This document shows, piece by piece, positions 51,891 through 60,403 of a stretch of DNA of 64,000 bases. How positions within the stretch are numbered: the stretch's first letter is position 1; each line of letters begins with the position of its first letter. The notes below the pieces were generated by a model. It saw only the letters and a list, made by a program, of their open reading frames with translations. It did not search any database and was not told where the DNA came from. Location of the stretch: contig NZ_CP011502.1 in NCBI RefSeq assembly GCF_001509405.1, positions 2,046,001-2,110,000 of the forward strand, read 5' to 3'. The stretch comes from Aeromicrobium erythreum (GTDB lineage Bacteria; Actinomycetota; Actinomycetes; Propionibacteriales; Nocardioidaceae). The translations under genes were made by a program, and so were the position numbers.

Positions 51891-52955
51891 CTAGGCGTCG
51901 TCGAGCGGGAGCTGCGCCGGGTCGGCCGGCGCGGCGAGCCCGAGGTGACGCCACGCGGCAGGGGTCGCGATGCGACCGCGCGGCGTGCGCGCCAGGAAGC
52001 CGAGCCGGACGAGGAACGGCTCGGCGAGCTCCTCGACGGTCTCGCGCTCCTCGCCGACGGCGACGGCGAGGGTGCTGATGCCGACCGGTCCCCCGCCGAA
52101 GCTGCCGCAGAGCGCCTGCAGCACAGCGCGGTCGAGCCGGTCGAGTCCGAGGTCGTCGACCTCGTACAGGGCGAGGGCCTTGCGGGCCTCGGGGTGTCCG
52201 ACGGTGCCGTCGCCGCGGACCTGGGCGTAGTCGCGGACGCGCCGCAGCAGCCGGTTGGCGATGCGCGGGGTGCCCCGAGAACGGGAGGCGATCTCGCGGG
52301 CGCCGTCGTCGGAGATGGTGAGGTCGAGCAGCCGGGCCGACCGTTCGACGATCCGTTGCAGCTCGGCGGCCTCGTAGTAGTCGAGCTGCGCGGTGAAGCC
52401 GAACCGGTCGCGCAGCGGTCCGGGCAGGAGCCCGGCGCGTGTGGTGGCGCCGACGACGGTGAACGGCGGGATCTCGAGCGGGATCGCCGTCGCCCCCGGG
52501 CCCTTGCCGACGACGACGTCGACCCGGAAGTCCTCCATCGCCATGTACAGCAGCTCCTCGGCGGGCCGTGACATGCGGTGGATCTCGTCGATGAAGAGGA
52601 CGTCGCCCTCGTCGACACCGGACAAGATGGCGGCGAGGTCGCCGGCGTGCTGGATGGCGGGACCGCTGGTGAGCCGCAGGTGCGCGCCGAGCTGGTGGGC
52701 GATGATCATCGCGATCGTGGTCTTGCCCAGGCCGGGAGGACCGGAGAGCAGGACGTGGTCGGGCGTGCGGCCTCGCTGCTGCGCTGCCTCGAGCACGAGG
52801 GAGAGCTGCTCGCGGACCCGCTCCTGCCCGACCAGCTCCTCGAGGGTGCGTGGGCGCAGGGCGGCGTCGAAGGCGCGGTCGTCGGGGGTGGCCTCGGCGA
52901 GGACGGCGTCGAGGTCGGTGAAGGAGTCGCGGTACTCGTCGTGCACGCCGCTCAC
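51891..52955 (-). CDS. ruvB: Holliday junction branch migration ATPase RuvB
   Basis: A 354-residue AAA+ motor. Starts near [20 protein letters not shown]; Walker [19 protein letters not shown], Walker [13 protein letters not shown], sensor [19 protein letters not shown], and C-terminal winged helix ([18 protein letters not shown]). GTG 52955 is chosen because it overlaps the ruvA stop as GTGA; GTG 52946 is an alternative. Confidence 0.96.
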   Translation of the reverse strand: MSGVHDEYRDSFTDLDAVLAEATPDDRAFDAALRPRTLEELVGQERVREQLSLVLEAAQQRGRTPDHVLLSGPPGLGKTTIAMIIAHQLGAHLRLTSGPAIQHAGDLAAILSGVDEGDVLFIDEIHRMSRPAEELLYMAMEDFRVDVVVGKGPGATAIPLEIPPFTVVGATTRAGLLPGPLRDRFGFTAQLDYYEAAELQRIVERSARLLDLTISDDGAREIASRSRGTPRIANRLLRRVRDYAQVRGDGTVGHPEARKALALYEVDDLGLDRLDRAVLQALCGSFGGGPVGISTLAVAVGEERETVEELAEPFLVRLGFLARTPRGRIATPAAWRHLGLAAPADPAQLPLDDA

Positions 52956-53548
52956 GCCTTGGACAGGGATCGGAGGGCGAGGCGCAGCAGCTGCCCGACG
53001 TCGGGCTCGTCGCCGGCGGAGTCGGCCACGGCGTCGATGGCGCGCTCGGCGTCGCGCGCGGACCAGCCGAGGCTCTGCAGCGCCTCGAGCACCTGGGCCC
53101 GCCACGGCTCGCCGTCGCCACCGGTGCCGCCGGACGTCGCGACGGGTGCGGGGCCGACGCGGTCCTTGAGTTCGACGACGATCCGCTCGGCGCCCTTGCG
53201 GCCGATGCCGGGCACCGACGTGAGCACCGCGTGGTCGGACTCGGCGATGGCGCGACGCAGCCGGTCGGGCGCGAGGACGGCGAGCATCGCGAGGGCGACC
53301 TTGGGCCCGATGCCGCTGGCGGTCTGCACCAGCAGGAACATGTCGCGCTCGTCGGCGTCGGCGAACCCGTAGAGGGTCAGGGAGTCCTCGCGGACGACCA
53401 AGGTGGTGGCGAGCTGGGCCTGCTCCCCCAGCCGCAGCCGGGCGATGGTGCCGGGCGTGCAGTGCACGAGGTGGCCGAGGCCGCCCACGTCGATGACGGC
53501 GGAGTCGAGCGAGAGGGCGGCCACCTGGCCGCGGACGTGGGCGATCAC
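52952..53548 (-). CDS. ruvA: Holliday junction DNA-binding protein RuvA
   Basis: A 198-residue protein with the N-terminal OB fold ([20 protein letters not shown]), the HhH pair ([40 protein letters not shown]) and the C-terminal RuvB-contact domain. GTG 53548 overlaps the ruvC stop as GTGA; the longer upstream frame lies in ruvC. Confidence 0.96.
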   Translation of the reverse strand: MIAHVRGQVAALSLDSAVIDVGGLGHLVHCTPGTIARLRLGEQAQLATTLVVREDSLTLYGFADADERDMFLLVQTASGIGPKVALAMLAVLAPDRLRRAIAESDHAVLTSVPGIGRKGAERIVVELKDRVGPAPVATSGGTGGDGEPWRAQVLEALQSLGWSARDAERAIDAVADSAGDEPDVGQLLRLALRSLSKA

Positions 53549-54087
53549 CGGAGGGACTCCTTGCGCTGGGCAGCGGCGTGGGCCTGCTGCAGACGGTTCT
53601 GCGCGCCGCCACGCCAGATCTGGCAGATGGCCAGGGCGAGCGCGTCGGTGGCGTCGACCGGCTTGGGTGCCTCCGCGAGACGCAGCAGCCGCACCACCAT
53701 GGCCGCCACCTGCGCCTTGTCGGCGCGCCCGCTGCCCGTGACGGCCGCCTTGACCTCGCTGGGCGTGTGCAGCTTGACGTCGACACCGTGCCGCGCCGCC
53801 ACGAGCATCGCGACCGCGCTCGCCTGCGCGGTGCCCATGACGGTGCTGACGTTGTTCTGGCTGAACACCCGCTCCACGGCCACCACGTGCGGCCGGTGCA
53901 GCCGCACTGCCTCCTCCAGCCCCTGCTCCAGCCGGTGCAGACGCCGAGCGGTGTCGAGGTCGGCCGGCGTGCGCAGCACGTCGACGTGCACCATCTCCAG
54001 CGGCCGACCGACCGAGCCCTGCACGACACCGAGACCGAGCCGCGTCAGCCCGGGATCGACCGCGAGCACGCGCGTGGGGGAACGCAT
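53545..54087 (-). CDS. ruvC: crossover junction endodeoxyribonuclease RuvC
   Basis: A 180-residue resolvase. The catalytic acids appear in [16 protein letters not shown] (Asp), [18 protein letters not shown] (Glu) and [15 protein letters not shown] (Asp pair). ATG 54087 gives a normal N-terminus; the frame upstream runs into repeat element C. It heads ruvC-ruvA-ruvB. Confidence 0.96.
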   Translation of the reverse strand: MRSPTRVLAVDPGLTRLGLGVVQGSVGRPLEMVHVDVLRTPADLDTARRLHRLEQGLEEAVRLHRPHVVAVERVFSQNNVSTVMGTAQASAVAMLVAARHGVDVKLHTPSEVKAAVTGSGRADKAQVAAMVVRLLRLAEAPKPVDATDALALAICQIWRGGAQNRLQQAHAAAQRKESLR

Positions 54088-54093
54088 GTTCGA

Positions 54094-54099
54094 ACGATA
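54094..54099 (-). promoter_or_regulatory. -10 element of ruvCAB, leaderless arrangement
   Basis: Minus-strand TATCGT, six bases (TCGAAC), then ATG 54087. Confidence 0.55.
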
Positions 54100-54109
54100 A
54101 CGCGCTGTC

Positions 54110-54919
54110 GGGACGGCGGGGCGGACGCCACGCCGGGGTTGGGGGTGGGGGTGCTGCCGCAGGGGGTCTCGACCTGCTGGTGCGCTGCCTGCGGGAGTCT
54201 CGACCCGCTGGTGCGCTGTCGCAGGAGGTCTTGACCCGCTGGTGCGCTGCCTCGGCGTTCGCTCGGTGTGGTCCCCGAGAGGGCCTCGACCGGGCGGCTG
54301 GCACCGCACTGGTCTGGGGTCTCGGGCTGTGGCTTCGGCACGGGGTCGACGCAAGCTTCTGCGTTCGTGTGCGGGAGGGCAAGGCTTCTGCGTTGCCTAC
54401 GGGATCCCGTCGTGGACGCAGAGGCCTTCGGCCTCGAAGGCGCGAACGCAGAGTCGTGAGCGCTCTTTGCGTTGGGGAGACGCAAGATTCTGCGTTCGCG
54501 TGGAACGGTCCACGCAAAAGCAGAATCTTTCCGACGCGGCCCCCCTATCGGTGGATTCTCAACCGCAGAAGCGCTCCTGCAGTTGAGAATCCACCGATAG
54601 AACGCGCAAACGCAGAACCGTGGCCCATGGACGCAGCATCGAAGAATCGTGCGTCACCCACAGACCCAAGCCAGACCCCGAGACCCGAAACCAGCCCCAG
54701 GCCCGCTGCCGGTCGAGGCCCTTTCGGAGACCACCCCCAGCGAAGGCCGAGGCAGCGCACCAGCAAGGTCACGACGACCGCAGGCAGCGCAGCACCAGGT
54801 CACGACCCCCGCAGGCAGCGCACCAGCAGGTCGAGACCCCCTGCGGCAGCGCAGCAGCAGGTCACGATCCCCCGCAGGCAGCGCAGCAACGAGCCACGCC
54901 CCCGCACGGGACCCCGACG
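54110..54919. repeat. intergenic inverted-repeat element, copy C
   Basis: An 832-base gap with no gene. Left arm 54269-54293 and right arm 54709-54733 are inverted copies around GGGCCTCGACCGG. Tandem GGTGCGCTGC-type units lie outside the left arm (54150-54265), and inverted GCAGCGCACCAGC-type units lie outside the right arm (54750-54900). Inside are ACGGGATCCCGT (54399-54410), a hairpin 54484-54529 with GATTCTGC/GCAGAATC and CGTGG/CCACG stems, and a perfect 19-pair hairpin with arms 54545-54563 and 54582-54600. Stem sequences differ from copies B and D but pairing is kept. Confidence 0.85.
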
Positions 54920-55675
54920 TCAGTCCTCGTCGAGCTCCGCGAGCACGTCGTCGCTGATGTCGACGTTGGAGAAGACGTTCTGGACGTCGTCGAGGTCCTC
55001 GAGGGCGTCGACGAGCTTGATGACCTTCTTGGCGCCGTCGACGTCGACGGGCACCTCGACCGAGGGGACGAAGGAGGCCTCGGCGGAGTCGTAGTCGAGG
55101 CCGGCGTCCTGGAGGGCGGAGCGGACGGCGACCAGGTCGGAGGCCTCGCTGATCACCTCGAAGCTCTCGCCGTGGTCCTTGACCTCCTCGGCGCCGGCGT
55201 CGAGCACGGCCAGCAGGATGTCGTCCTCGGTGGTGTCCTGCGCGGGCACCTGCACGACACCCTTGCGGTGGAACAGGTAGGCGACGGAGCCGGGGTCGGC
55301 GAGCGTCCCGCCGTTGCGCGACACGGCGGTGCGCACCTCCATCGCGGCCCGGTTCTTGTTGTCGGTGAGGCACTCCACCAGGAGCGCGACGCCGCTCGGC
55401 CCGTACACCTCGTACATGATCGTGGTGTAGTCGACCACGTCGCCGCCGATGCCGCCGCCGCGCTTGACCGCACGGTCGATGTTGTCGTTCGGGACCGACG
55501 ACTTCTTCGCCTTCTGGATGGCGTCGTACAGGGTCGGGTTGCCGTCGGGGTCGGGCCCGCCGGTACGCGCCGCCACCTCGATGGTCTTGATCAGCTTGGC
55601 GAACATCTTGCCGCGCTTGGCGTCGATGGCGGCCTTCTTGTGCTTGGTCGTCGCCCACTTGGAGTGGCCTGACAT
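54920..55675 (-). CDS. yebC: YebC/PmpR family protein
   Basis: A 251-residue three-domain protein starting with the invariant [55 protein letters not shown] and [13 protein letters not shown] are typical. Family members act as DNA-binding regulators or, as shown recently for some, as translation factors for proline-rich stretches. A good AAAGGGG ribosome-binding site precedes the ATG. Confidence 0.95.
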   Translation of the reverse strand: MSGHSKWATTKHKKAAIDAKRGKMFAKLIKTIEVAARTGGPDPDGNPTLYDAIQKAKKSSVPNDNIDRAVKRGGGIGGDVVDYTTIMYEVYGPSGVALLVECLTDNKNRAAMEVRTAVSRNGGTLADPGSVAYLFHRKGVVQVPAQDTTEDDILLAVLDAGAEEVKDHGESFEVISEASDLVAVRSALQDAGLDYDSAEASFVPSVEVPVDVDGAKKVIKLVDALEDLDDVQNVFSNVDISDDVLAELDED

Positions 55676-55716
55676 CCCGTGCCCCTTTCCGCGCCACCTC
55701 GGCAGGTGGCGGATCC

Positions 55717-56340
55717 CTACATGTCCACGAGGTCCAGGAACAGGCGGTGCAGGCGGAGGTCGTCCCCCACCTCCGGGTGGAACGACGTCGCGAGCAGGGC
55801 ACCCTGCCGGACCGCGACGATCCTATCGGCTCGCTCGTCGTCGTCGTCCGTCGCCGCGTCCAGCACGACCGGGACGCTGGCGAGCACCTCGACGTCGGGC
55901 CCGACCTGCTCCACCCACGGCGCCCGGATGAACACGGCGTGGACGGGGTCCGGGAAGGTCGTGAACGGCACCTGCGCCTCGAAGGAGTCGACTTGGCGAC
56001 CGAACGCGTTGCGGCGGACGGTGACGTCGAGCCCGCCGAACGTGGTCTGGCCGTCGGCGCCGTCGACGATGCGGTCGGCGAGCATGATCATGCCCGCGCA
56101 CGTGCCGAACGTCGGCAGCCCCTCGGAGATCCGGCGGCGGAACGCGTCGGCCACGCCGAACACGTCGGCCAGCTTGATCATCGTGGTCGACTCACCGCCC
56201 GGGATCACGAGGCCGTCGACCCGGTCGAGCTCCTCCTCGCGGCGCACGGCGACGACGTCCGCCCCCAGCGCCTGGAGGGCCTGCACGTGCTCGCGGACGT
56301 CGCCCTGGAGGGCGAAGACGCCGATGGTCGGGGAGGTCAC
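55717..56340 (-). CDS. pdxT: pyridoxal 5'-phosphate synthase glutaminase subunit
   Basis: A 207-residue class I amidotransferase that supplies ammonia to Pdx[47 protein letters not shown] (Cys nucleophile) and [10 protein letters not shown] (His-Glu) are intact. GTG start directly after a TAGGCT -10 and six bases. It is separated from pdxS by 326 bases instead of the usual tight pairing. Confidence 0.95.
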   Translation of the reverse strand: MTSPTIGVFALQGDVREHVQALQALGADVVAVRREEELDRVDGLVIPGGESTTMIKLADVFGVADAFRRRISEGLPTFGTCAGMIMLADRIVDGADGQTTFGGLDVTVRRNAFGRQVDSFEAQVPFTTFPDPVHAVFIRAPWVEQVGPDVEVLASVPVVLDAATDDDDERADRIVAVRQGALLATSFHPEVGDDLRLHRLFLDLVDM

Positions 56341-56346
56341 CGGGAC

Positions 56347-56352
56347 AGCCTA
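56347..56352 (-). promoter_or_regulatory. -10 element of pdxT, leaderless arrangement
   Basis: Minus-strand TAGGCT, six bases (GTCCCG), then GTG 56340. pdxT therefore seems to have its own promoter apart from pdxS. Confidence 0.6.
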
Positions 56353-56390
56353 GTGACGCCGGTGCGCGTGACGTCGGAGAGGACCCAGCA

Positions 56391-56532
56391 GGCGGGGGCG
56401 GGCGCTGAGCGCCTCACACCCCCGCCGCTCCCTCACGGCATCCCTCCCGATCGGGTCTGGGGTCGGGACCGCACGCACCGGCCTGGTGACGCAGTCCCTG
56501 AAGCCGCTCCGAGCACTCCATCCCGGGGCGAC
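56391..56532 (-). ncRNA. candidate small RNA between pdxS and pdxT
   Basis: Minus strand: a TAGGCT hexamer (56539-56544) would start transcription near 56532. About 100 bases later comes a strong hairpin, GGCGGGGG (56391-56398) pairing with CCCCCGCC (56419-56426), plus an inner GGCGCT/AGCGCC stem. The unit lies between the pdxS terminator palindrome and the pdxT promoter. No ORF or known riboswitch pattern was recognised. It may be only a leader or spacer. The rest of this 326-base gap holds nothing else I can identify. Confidence 0.35.
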
Positions 56533-56616
56533 GACGTCAGCCTAGCGCGCCCTGGGTCATCACCCGTCGGGGCGGGGCGGCACCGGGCCCGGCGCGCCTC
56601 GGGGCCGGGAACGACC

Positions 56617-56644
56617 GAGGACCCGGCGCCGGCGCCGGGTCCTC
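56617..56644 (-). terminator. pdxS terminator palindrome
   Basis: A perfect 28-base palindrome: 14 bases (GAGGACCCGGCGCC) followed by their exact complement, 22 bases after the pdxS stop. Confidence 0.7.
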
Positions 56645-56666
56645 CGTCAGGGTCGTGCGGGAGTCG

Positions 56667-57593
56667 TCACCAGCCGCGCTCGGCGAGGCGGTGCGGCTCG
56701 GGGATGTCGTCGACGTTGATGCCGACCATCGCCTCCCCGAGGCCGCGGGAGACCTTGGCGACCACGTCGGGGTCGTCGTAGAACGTCGTGGCCTTGACGA
56801 TGGCCTCGGCGCGCTGCTGCGGGTTGCCGGACTTGAAGATGCCCGAGCCGACGAACACGCCCTCCGAGCCGAGCTGCATCACGAGCGCGGCGTCGGCGGG
56901 CGTGGCGATGCCGCCGGCGGTGAACAGGGTGACGGGCAGCTTGCCGAGCTCGGCGACCTCCTTGACCAGCTCGAAGGGCGCCTGCAGCTCCTTCGCCGCG
57001 ACGTACAGCTCGTCCTCGCGCAGCGACTGCAGGCGGCGGATCTCGCCGGTGATCTTGCGGATGTGCGTGACGGCGTTCGACACGTCACCGGTGCCGGCCT
57101 CGCCCTTGGAGCGGATGAACGCCGCACCCTCGGTGAGCCGGCGCAGCGCCTCGCCGAGGTTGGTCGCACCGCACACGAACGGGACGTTGAAGGCCCACTT
57201 GTCGATGTGGTTGGCGTAGTCCGACGGGGTGAGGACCTCGGACTCGTCGATGTAGTCGACGCCGAGGCTCTGGAGCACCTGCGCCTCGGCAAAGTGGCCG
57301 ATGCGCGCCTTCGCCATGACCGGGATCGAGACGGCCTCGATGATGCCGTCGATGAGGTCGGGGTCGCTCATGCGCGCGACGCCGCCCTGGGCACGGATGT
57401 CGGCCGGGACGCGCTCGAGCGCCATGACGGCCACGGCGCCGGCGTCCTCGGCGATGCGCGCCTGGTCGGCGTCGACGACGTCCATGATGACGCCGCCCTT
57501 CAGCATCTCGGCCATGCCGCGCTTGACGCGGGCCGTGCCGACGCTGGGGGTGCTGGTGCCGTCGGGGGTCGGGGAGGTCTGCGGGGTGCTCAC
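56667..57593 (-). CDS. pdxS: pyridoxal 5'-phosphate synthase PLP-forming subunit
   Basis: A 308-residue (beta/alpha)8 synthase making PLP from ribose 5-phosphate, glyceraldehyde 3-phosphate and ammonia. [54 protein letters not shown] and the phosphate site [20 protein letters not shown] are intact, including the Lys in [12 protein letters not shown] start six bases after TAGACT. Confidence 0.97.
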   Translation of the reverse strand: MSTPQTSPTPDGTSTPSVGTARVKRGMAEMLKGGVIMDVVDADQARIAEDAGAVAVMALERVPADIRAQGGVARMSDPDLIDGIIEAVSIPVMAKARIGHFAEAQVLQSLGVDYIDESEVLTPSDYANHIDKWAFNVPFVCGATNLGEALRRLTEGAAFIRSKGEAGTGDVSNAVTHIRKITGEIRRLQSLREDELYVAAKELQAPFELVKEVAELGKLPVTLFTAGGIATPADAALVMQLGSEGVFVGSGIFKSGNPQQRAEAIVKATTFYDDPDVVAKVSRGLGEAMVGINVDDIPEPHRLAERGW

Positions 57594-57599
57594 GGCTCC

Positions 57600-57605
57600 A
57601 GTCTA
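57600..57605 (-). promoter_or_regulatory. -10 element of pdxS, leaderless arrangement
   Basis: Minus-strand TAGACT, six bases (GGAGCC), then GTG 57593. The GGAG within the six bases lies too close to the GTG to act as a normal ribosome-binding site. Confidence 0.55.
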
Positions 57606-59267
57606 TCGAGCGCTCGCGGCGCCGTTCACGACGTCCAGCATCCGTGCCCGGTCGACGACCTTGCGACGCGGACGGCCCTGCTCGCGTCCGGTGGCGCGCT
57701 CGTGCGCGTCGAGGCGTCGCCAGGCGTCCAGGTCGAGCCCCGCGAGGTCCTGCACGCGGCCGGACCGCCCAGGAGGCACGGAAGCCGACTCGGGGTCGAG
57801 CCGGCCCAGCGCGACGTCGGCGAGGAGGTGGTTGACAGTCTCCAACGAGCACGACTTGTTGGTGCCGATGAAGCCGGTCGGGCCGCGCTTGGCCCACCCG
57901 ACGACGTAGGTGCGCGGCAGGAGCGCCCCGTCGGGAGCGTCGAGCACGCGCCCGCCGACGTTCGGGATGCGGTGCGCCACCGGGTCGAACGGCACCCCGG
58001 GCACGGGCGTCGAGCGGTAGCCGACCGAACGCAGGACCGACGCGGTGGCGACGTCGTCGAGCTCGCCGGTGGGCACGGCGCGGACGGTGCCGTCGACGTC
58101 GGTCTCCAGGCGGGTGCGGGTGAGGCGCACCCCCGTGACCGCACCCTCCCCCAGCACCTCGACCGGGGCGGCGAGGAAGCGCAGGAGCACGTGGCGGCGT
58201 CCCGCGACCGGTTCGGCCGTGGTGCCCTCGCGCAGCAGCCGGCTCTTCACGTCGTCGCCGTCGAGCAGGTCGCGCTGCGGCACGACGACGTCGACGTCGG
58301 GGTGGTGCAGCAGCCCGACGAGCTCGGGCACGGTGAACGCCGCCTGGGCGGGTCCGCGTCGGGCGACCAGCTCGACGCAGCGCAGCCGGCTGGTCCGCAG
58401 GGCCTCGAGGGCGTGGTCGGCGATGTCGGTGCGGGCCAGCTCCGCGGGGTCGCTGAGGAGCACGCGGGCGACGTCGAGGGCGACGTTCCCGTTGCCGACG
58501 ACCACGGTGCGTTCGGCGTCGAGGTCGATCGGGATGTCCACGTGGTCGGGGTGGCCGTTGTACCAGGCGACGACGGCCGTCGCGGTGGTGTTGCCCGGCA
58601 GGTCCTCCCCCGGGATCCCGAGGCGACGGTCGGCGGACGCGCCCGTGGCGTAGACGACTGCGTCGTGGCGCTGCAGGAGCTGCTCGTGGGTGACGTCGAC
58701 GCCCACCTCGAGCCCGAGCGCGTAGGAGAAGCCGGGCTGCGCCTCGATGCGCGCGAAGAGGTCGGTGATGGCCTTCGTGTGCTGGTGGTCGGGCGCGACG
58801 CCGGCGCGCACGAGACCGTGTGGCGTGGGGAGCCGGTCGACGACCGTCACCCGCACACCACGCTGCTTCAGCAGCTCGTCGGCGGCGTACAGCGCAGCGG
58901 GCCCCGCGCCGACCACGGCGACGTCGAGCCGGCGTTCCGGCGGCAGCCGGACGACCGGCGGCACGGGCGCCTGCGCCGGACGGGTGCGCGACTCGAGCCC
59001 GTTGCCGACGTCGGACCCGACGTGGAACAACGCGTTCAGCTCGACGAAGACCTGCTCGTCGGGAGTGAGCCGCGACGCTGGCTTGATCGCGCCGACGGGG
59101 CACGCCCGGACGCACGCGCCGCAGTCGACGCAGGCCTGCGGGTCGATGTAGACCATGTCCGACGTGGCGAAGTCGGGCTCGTCGGGCGTCGGGTGGATGC
59201 AGTTGACCGGGCAGGCGAAGGCGCAGGCGGCGTCGCCGCAGCACGCCTGGGTGACGACGTGCGGCAC
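57603..59267 (-). CDS. ferredoxin - ferredoxin:NADP+ reductase fusion (FprB type)
   Basis: A 554-residue redox protein. The N-terminal 2[4Fe-4S]/7Fe ferredoxin domain (about 1-75) carries CCGDAACAFACPVNC and CVDCGACVRACPVG. An adrenodoxin-reductase-like flavoprotein follows, with FAD loop VAVVGAGPAALYAADELL, GLVRAGVAPDHQHTK, NADP loop VVVGNGNVALDVARVL and WAKRGPTGFIGTNKSCS. It would carry electrons from NADPH through its own clusters to an acceptor. It follows the diiron oxygenase gene by one base, which is the obvious partner. Confidence 0.93.
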   Translation of the reverse strand: MPHVVTQACCGDAACAFACPVNCIHPTPDEPDFATSDMVYIDPQACVDCGACVRACPVGAIKPASRLTPDEQVFVELNALFHVGSDVGNGLESRTRPAQAPVPPVVRLPPERRLDVAVVGAGPAALYAADELLKQRGVRVTVVDRLPTPHGLVRAGVAPDHQHTKAITDLFARIEAQPGFSYALGLEVGVDVTHEQLLQRHDAVVYATGASADRRLGIPGEDLPGNTTATAVVAWYNGHPDHVDIPIDLDAERTVVVGNGNVALDVARVLLSDPAELARTDIADHALEALRTSRLRCVELVARRGPAQAAFTVPELVGLLHHPDVDVVVPQRDLLDGDDVKSRLLREGTTAEPVAGRRHVLLRFLAAPVEVLGEGAVTGVRLTRTRLETDVDGTVRAVPTGELDDVATASVLRSVGYRSTPVPGVPFDPVAHRIPNVGGRVLDAPDGALLPRTYVVGWAKRGPTGFIGTNKSCSLETVNHLLADVALGRLDPESASVPPGRSGRVQDLAGLDLDAWRRLDAHERATGREQGRPRRKVVDRARMLDVVNGAASAR

Positions 59268-59268
59268 G

Positions 59269-60303
59269 TCAGGAGGGACCGACCGGGGACGGGTCGGTCA
59301 GCCGCGCCGGCGGCTCGCTGCGGTAGCGCGAGGGGCGGCCGTCGATCTTCAGCCAGCGCCACACGCGGCGCGACGAGCGCGTCATGAGCGTCGACTCCTC
59401 CGCCAGCATGCGCACGTCGCTGAACAGCTCGGCGAGGAACTCGCGGGACTCGGGCGCGTCCCAGTAGAGCTCGTCGATGACCTCCTGCGGCACGCCCATC
59501 TGGGTGCGCAGCTCCTTCGGCGGCACGAGGATGAGGTCGCCGGCGACGCGCATGATGATCGGGAAGAGCATCGACATGATCCAGCGGTCGACCTTCCCGA
59601 GGTGGGGGCCGCTGCGCATGACGTAGGCGTGGGCGAAGGAGATGTGGCGTGCCTCCTCCGCGACGTGGATCTGCATGATGCGTCGCATGACCGGCGGCAG
59701 GTTCGCGCCCTCGCGCAGCATCCGCTTCTGCGTGTGGTCGATCGGCTCCTCGCCGGCCAGGACCGCGATGAAGAAGCCGAGCGGGTAGCGGGACGCGAAC
59801 AGCGGGATGACGCCGTGGAGCGCCCGCATCCAGCGCGGCATGCCCGGGACGTCGGCGCCGATGCGGTTGACGCACTCCTGGAACATCTGCGTGTGGTGGC
59901 ACTCCTCCGTGGCCTCGTGGGTGAGGTAGCGGAACTCGGCCGACCCGTTCGGGCGGGTGAAGACGTACTGCATGATGCCGCGGATCAGCAGGTTCTCGAA
60001 CTGCAGACCCACCTTGAAGATGTTGGCGTAGCGCCACATCCCGATCTCGATCTGACGCTCGATGGGCAGGTTCTGGTACCAGGGGTGGCGACCGAGCGGG
60101 TCGGCCTCGGTGAGCACCCAGTGCCGGTCGTGGGGGTCGATGCGGAAGTCCGGGTCGTCCCACGGGACGTCGACGAACGCGTCGAAGTTCCGGTCGACGG
60201 ACGCCTGCGACAGGGCCCGGAGCGTCGCCTCGTACTCGGGCGTCGCGAGCGACGCGAGGCTCTCCTGGGTGCGGTCGAGATCCTGCTCGTCCATGAGGGT
60301 CAT
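59269..60303 (-). CDS. AurF-like diiron oxygenase
   Basis: A 344-residue all-helical protein. Iron ligands are in FRYLTHEATEECHHTQMFQE and IMQIHVAEEARHISFAHAYV (ExxH motifs), with a further Glu in GLQFENLLIRG. This layout is that of the p-aminobenzoate N-oxygenase AurF family, which oxidises aryl amines, but many relatives have unknown substrates. It is the first gene of an oxygenase-reductase pair under a consensus promoter. No biosynthetic cluster surrounds it. ATG 60303 lies six bases after the -10 element. Confidence 0.88.
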   Translation of the reverse strand: MTLMDEQDLDRTQESLASLATPEYEATLRALSQASVDRNFDAFVDVPWDDPDFRIDPHDRHWVLTEADPLGRHPWYQNLPIERQIEIGMWRYANIFKVGLQFENLLIRGIMQYVFTRPNGSAEFRYLTHEATEECHHTQMFQECVNRIGADVPGMPRWMRALHGVIPLFASRYPLGFFIAVLAGEEPIDHTQKRMLREGANLPPVMRRIMQIHVAEEARHISFAHAYVMRSGPHLGKVDRWIMSMLFPIIMRVAGDLILVPPKELRTQMGVPQEVIDELYWDAPESREFLAELFSDVRMLAEESTLMTRSSRRVWRWLKIDGRPSRYRSEPPARLTDPSPVGPS

Positions 60304-60309
60304 ACCGCG

Positions 60310-60354
60310 AGTATGTGACGGCGGTCGCTATGTGTCAAGGCCAATGTCACATTG
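60310..60354 (-). promoter_or_regulatory. consensus promoter and palindromic operator of the diiron oxygenase operon
   Basis: Minus strand: TTGACA (60333-60338), 17-base spacer, CATACT (60310-60315), then six bases and the ATG. Just upstream of the -35 is the perfect 13-base palindrome CAATGTCACATTG (60342-60354). A broader imperfect dyad, TGTGxCA arms, covers 60331-60351 and overlaps the -35. This is how a TetR- or MarR-like repressor site would lie; no such regulator gene is in the window. Confidence 0.7.
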
Positions 60355-60403
60355 ATGGTGTCATGGTTTCTGGGCGCATCTTCGTGATGGTTCTCGGATG
60401 CCG

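Noticed and set aside
53545-54354. N-terminal extension of RuvC into repeat element C
   Set aside because: ATG 54087 gives the normal family N-terminus with a -10 six bases away; the extension is repeat-derived.
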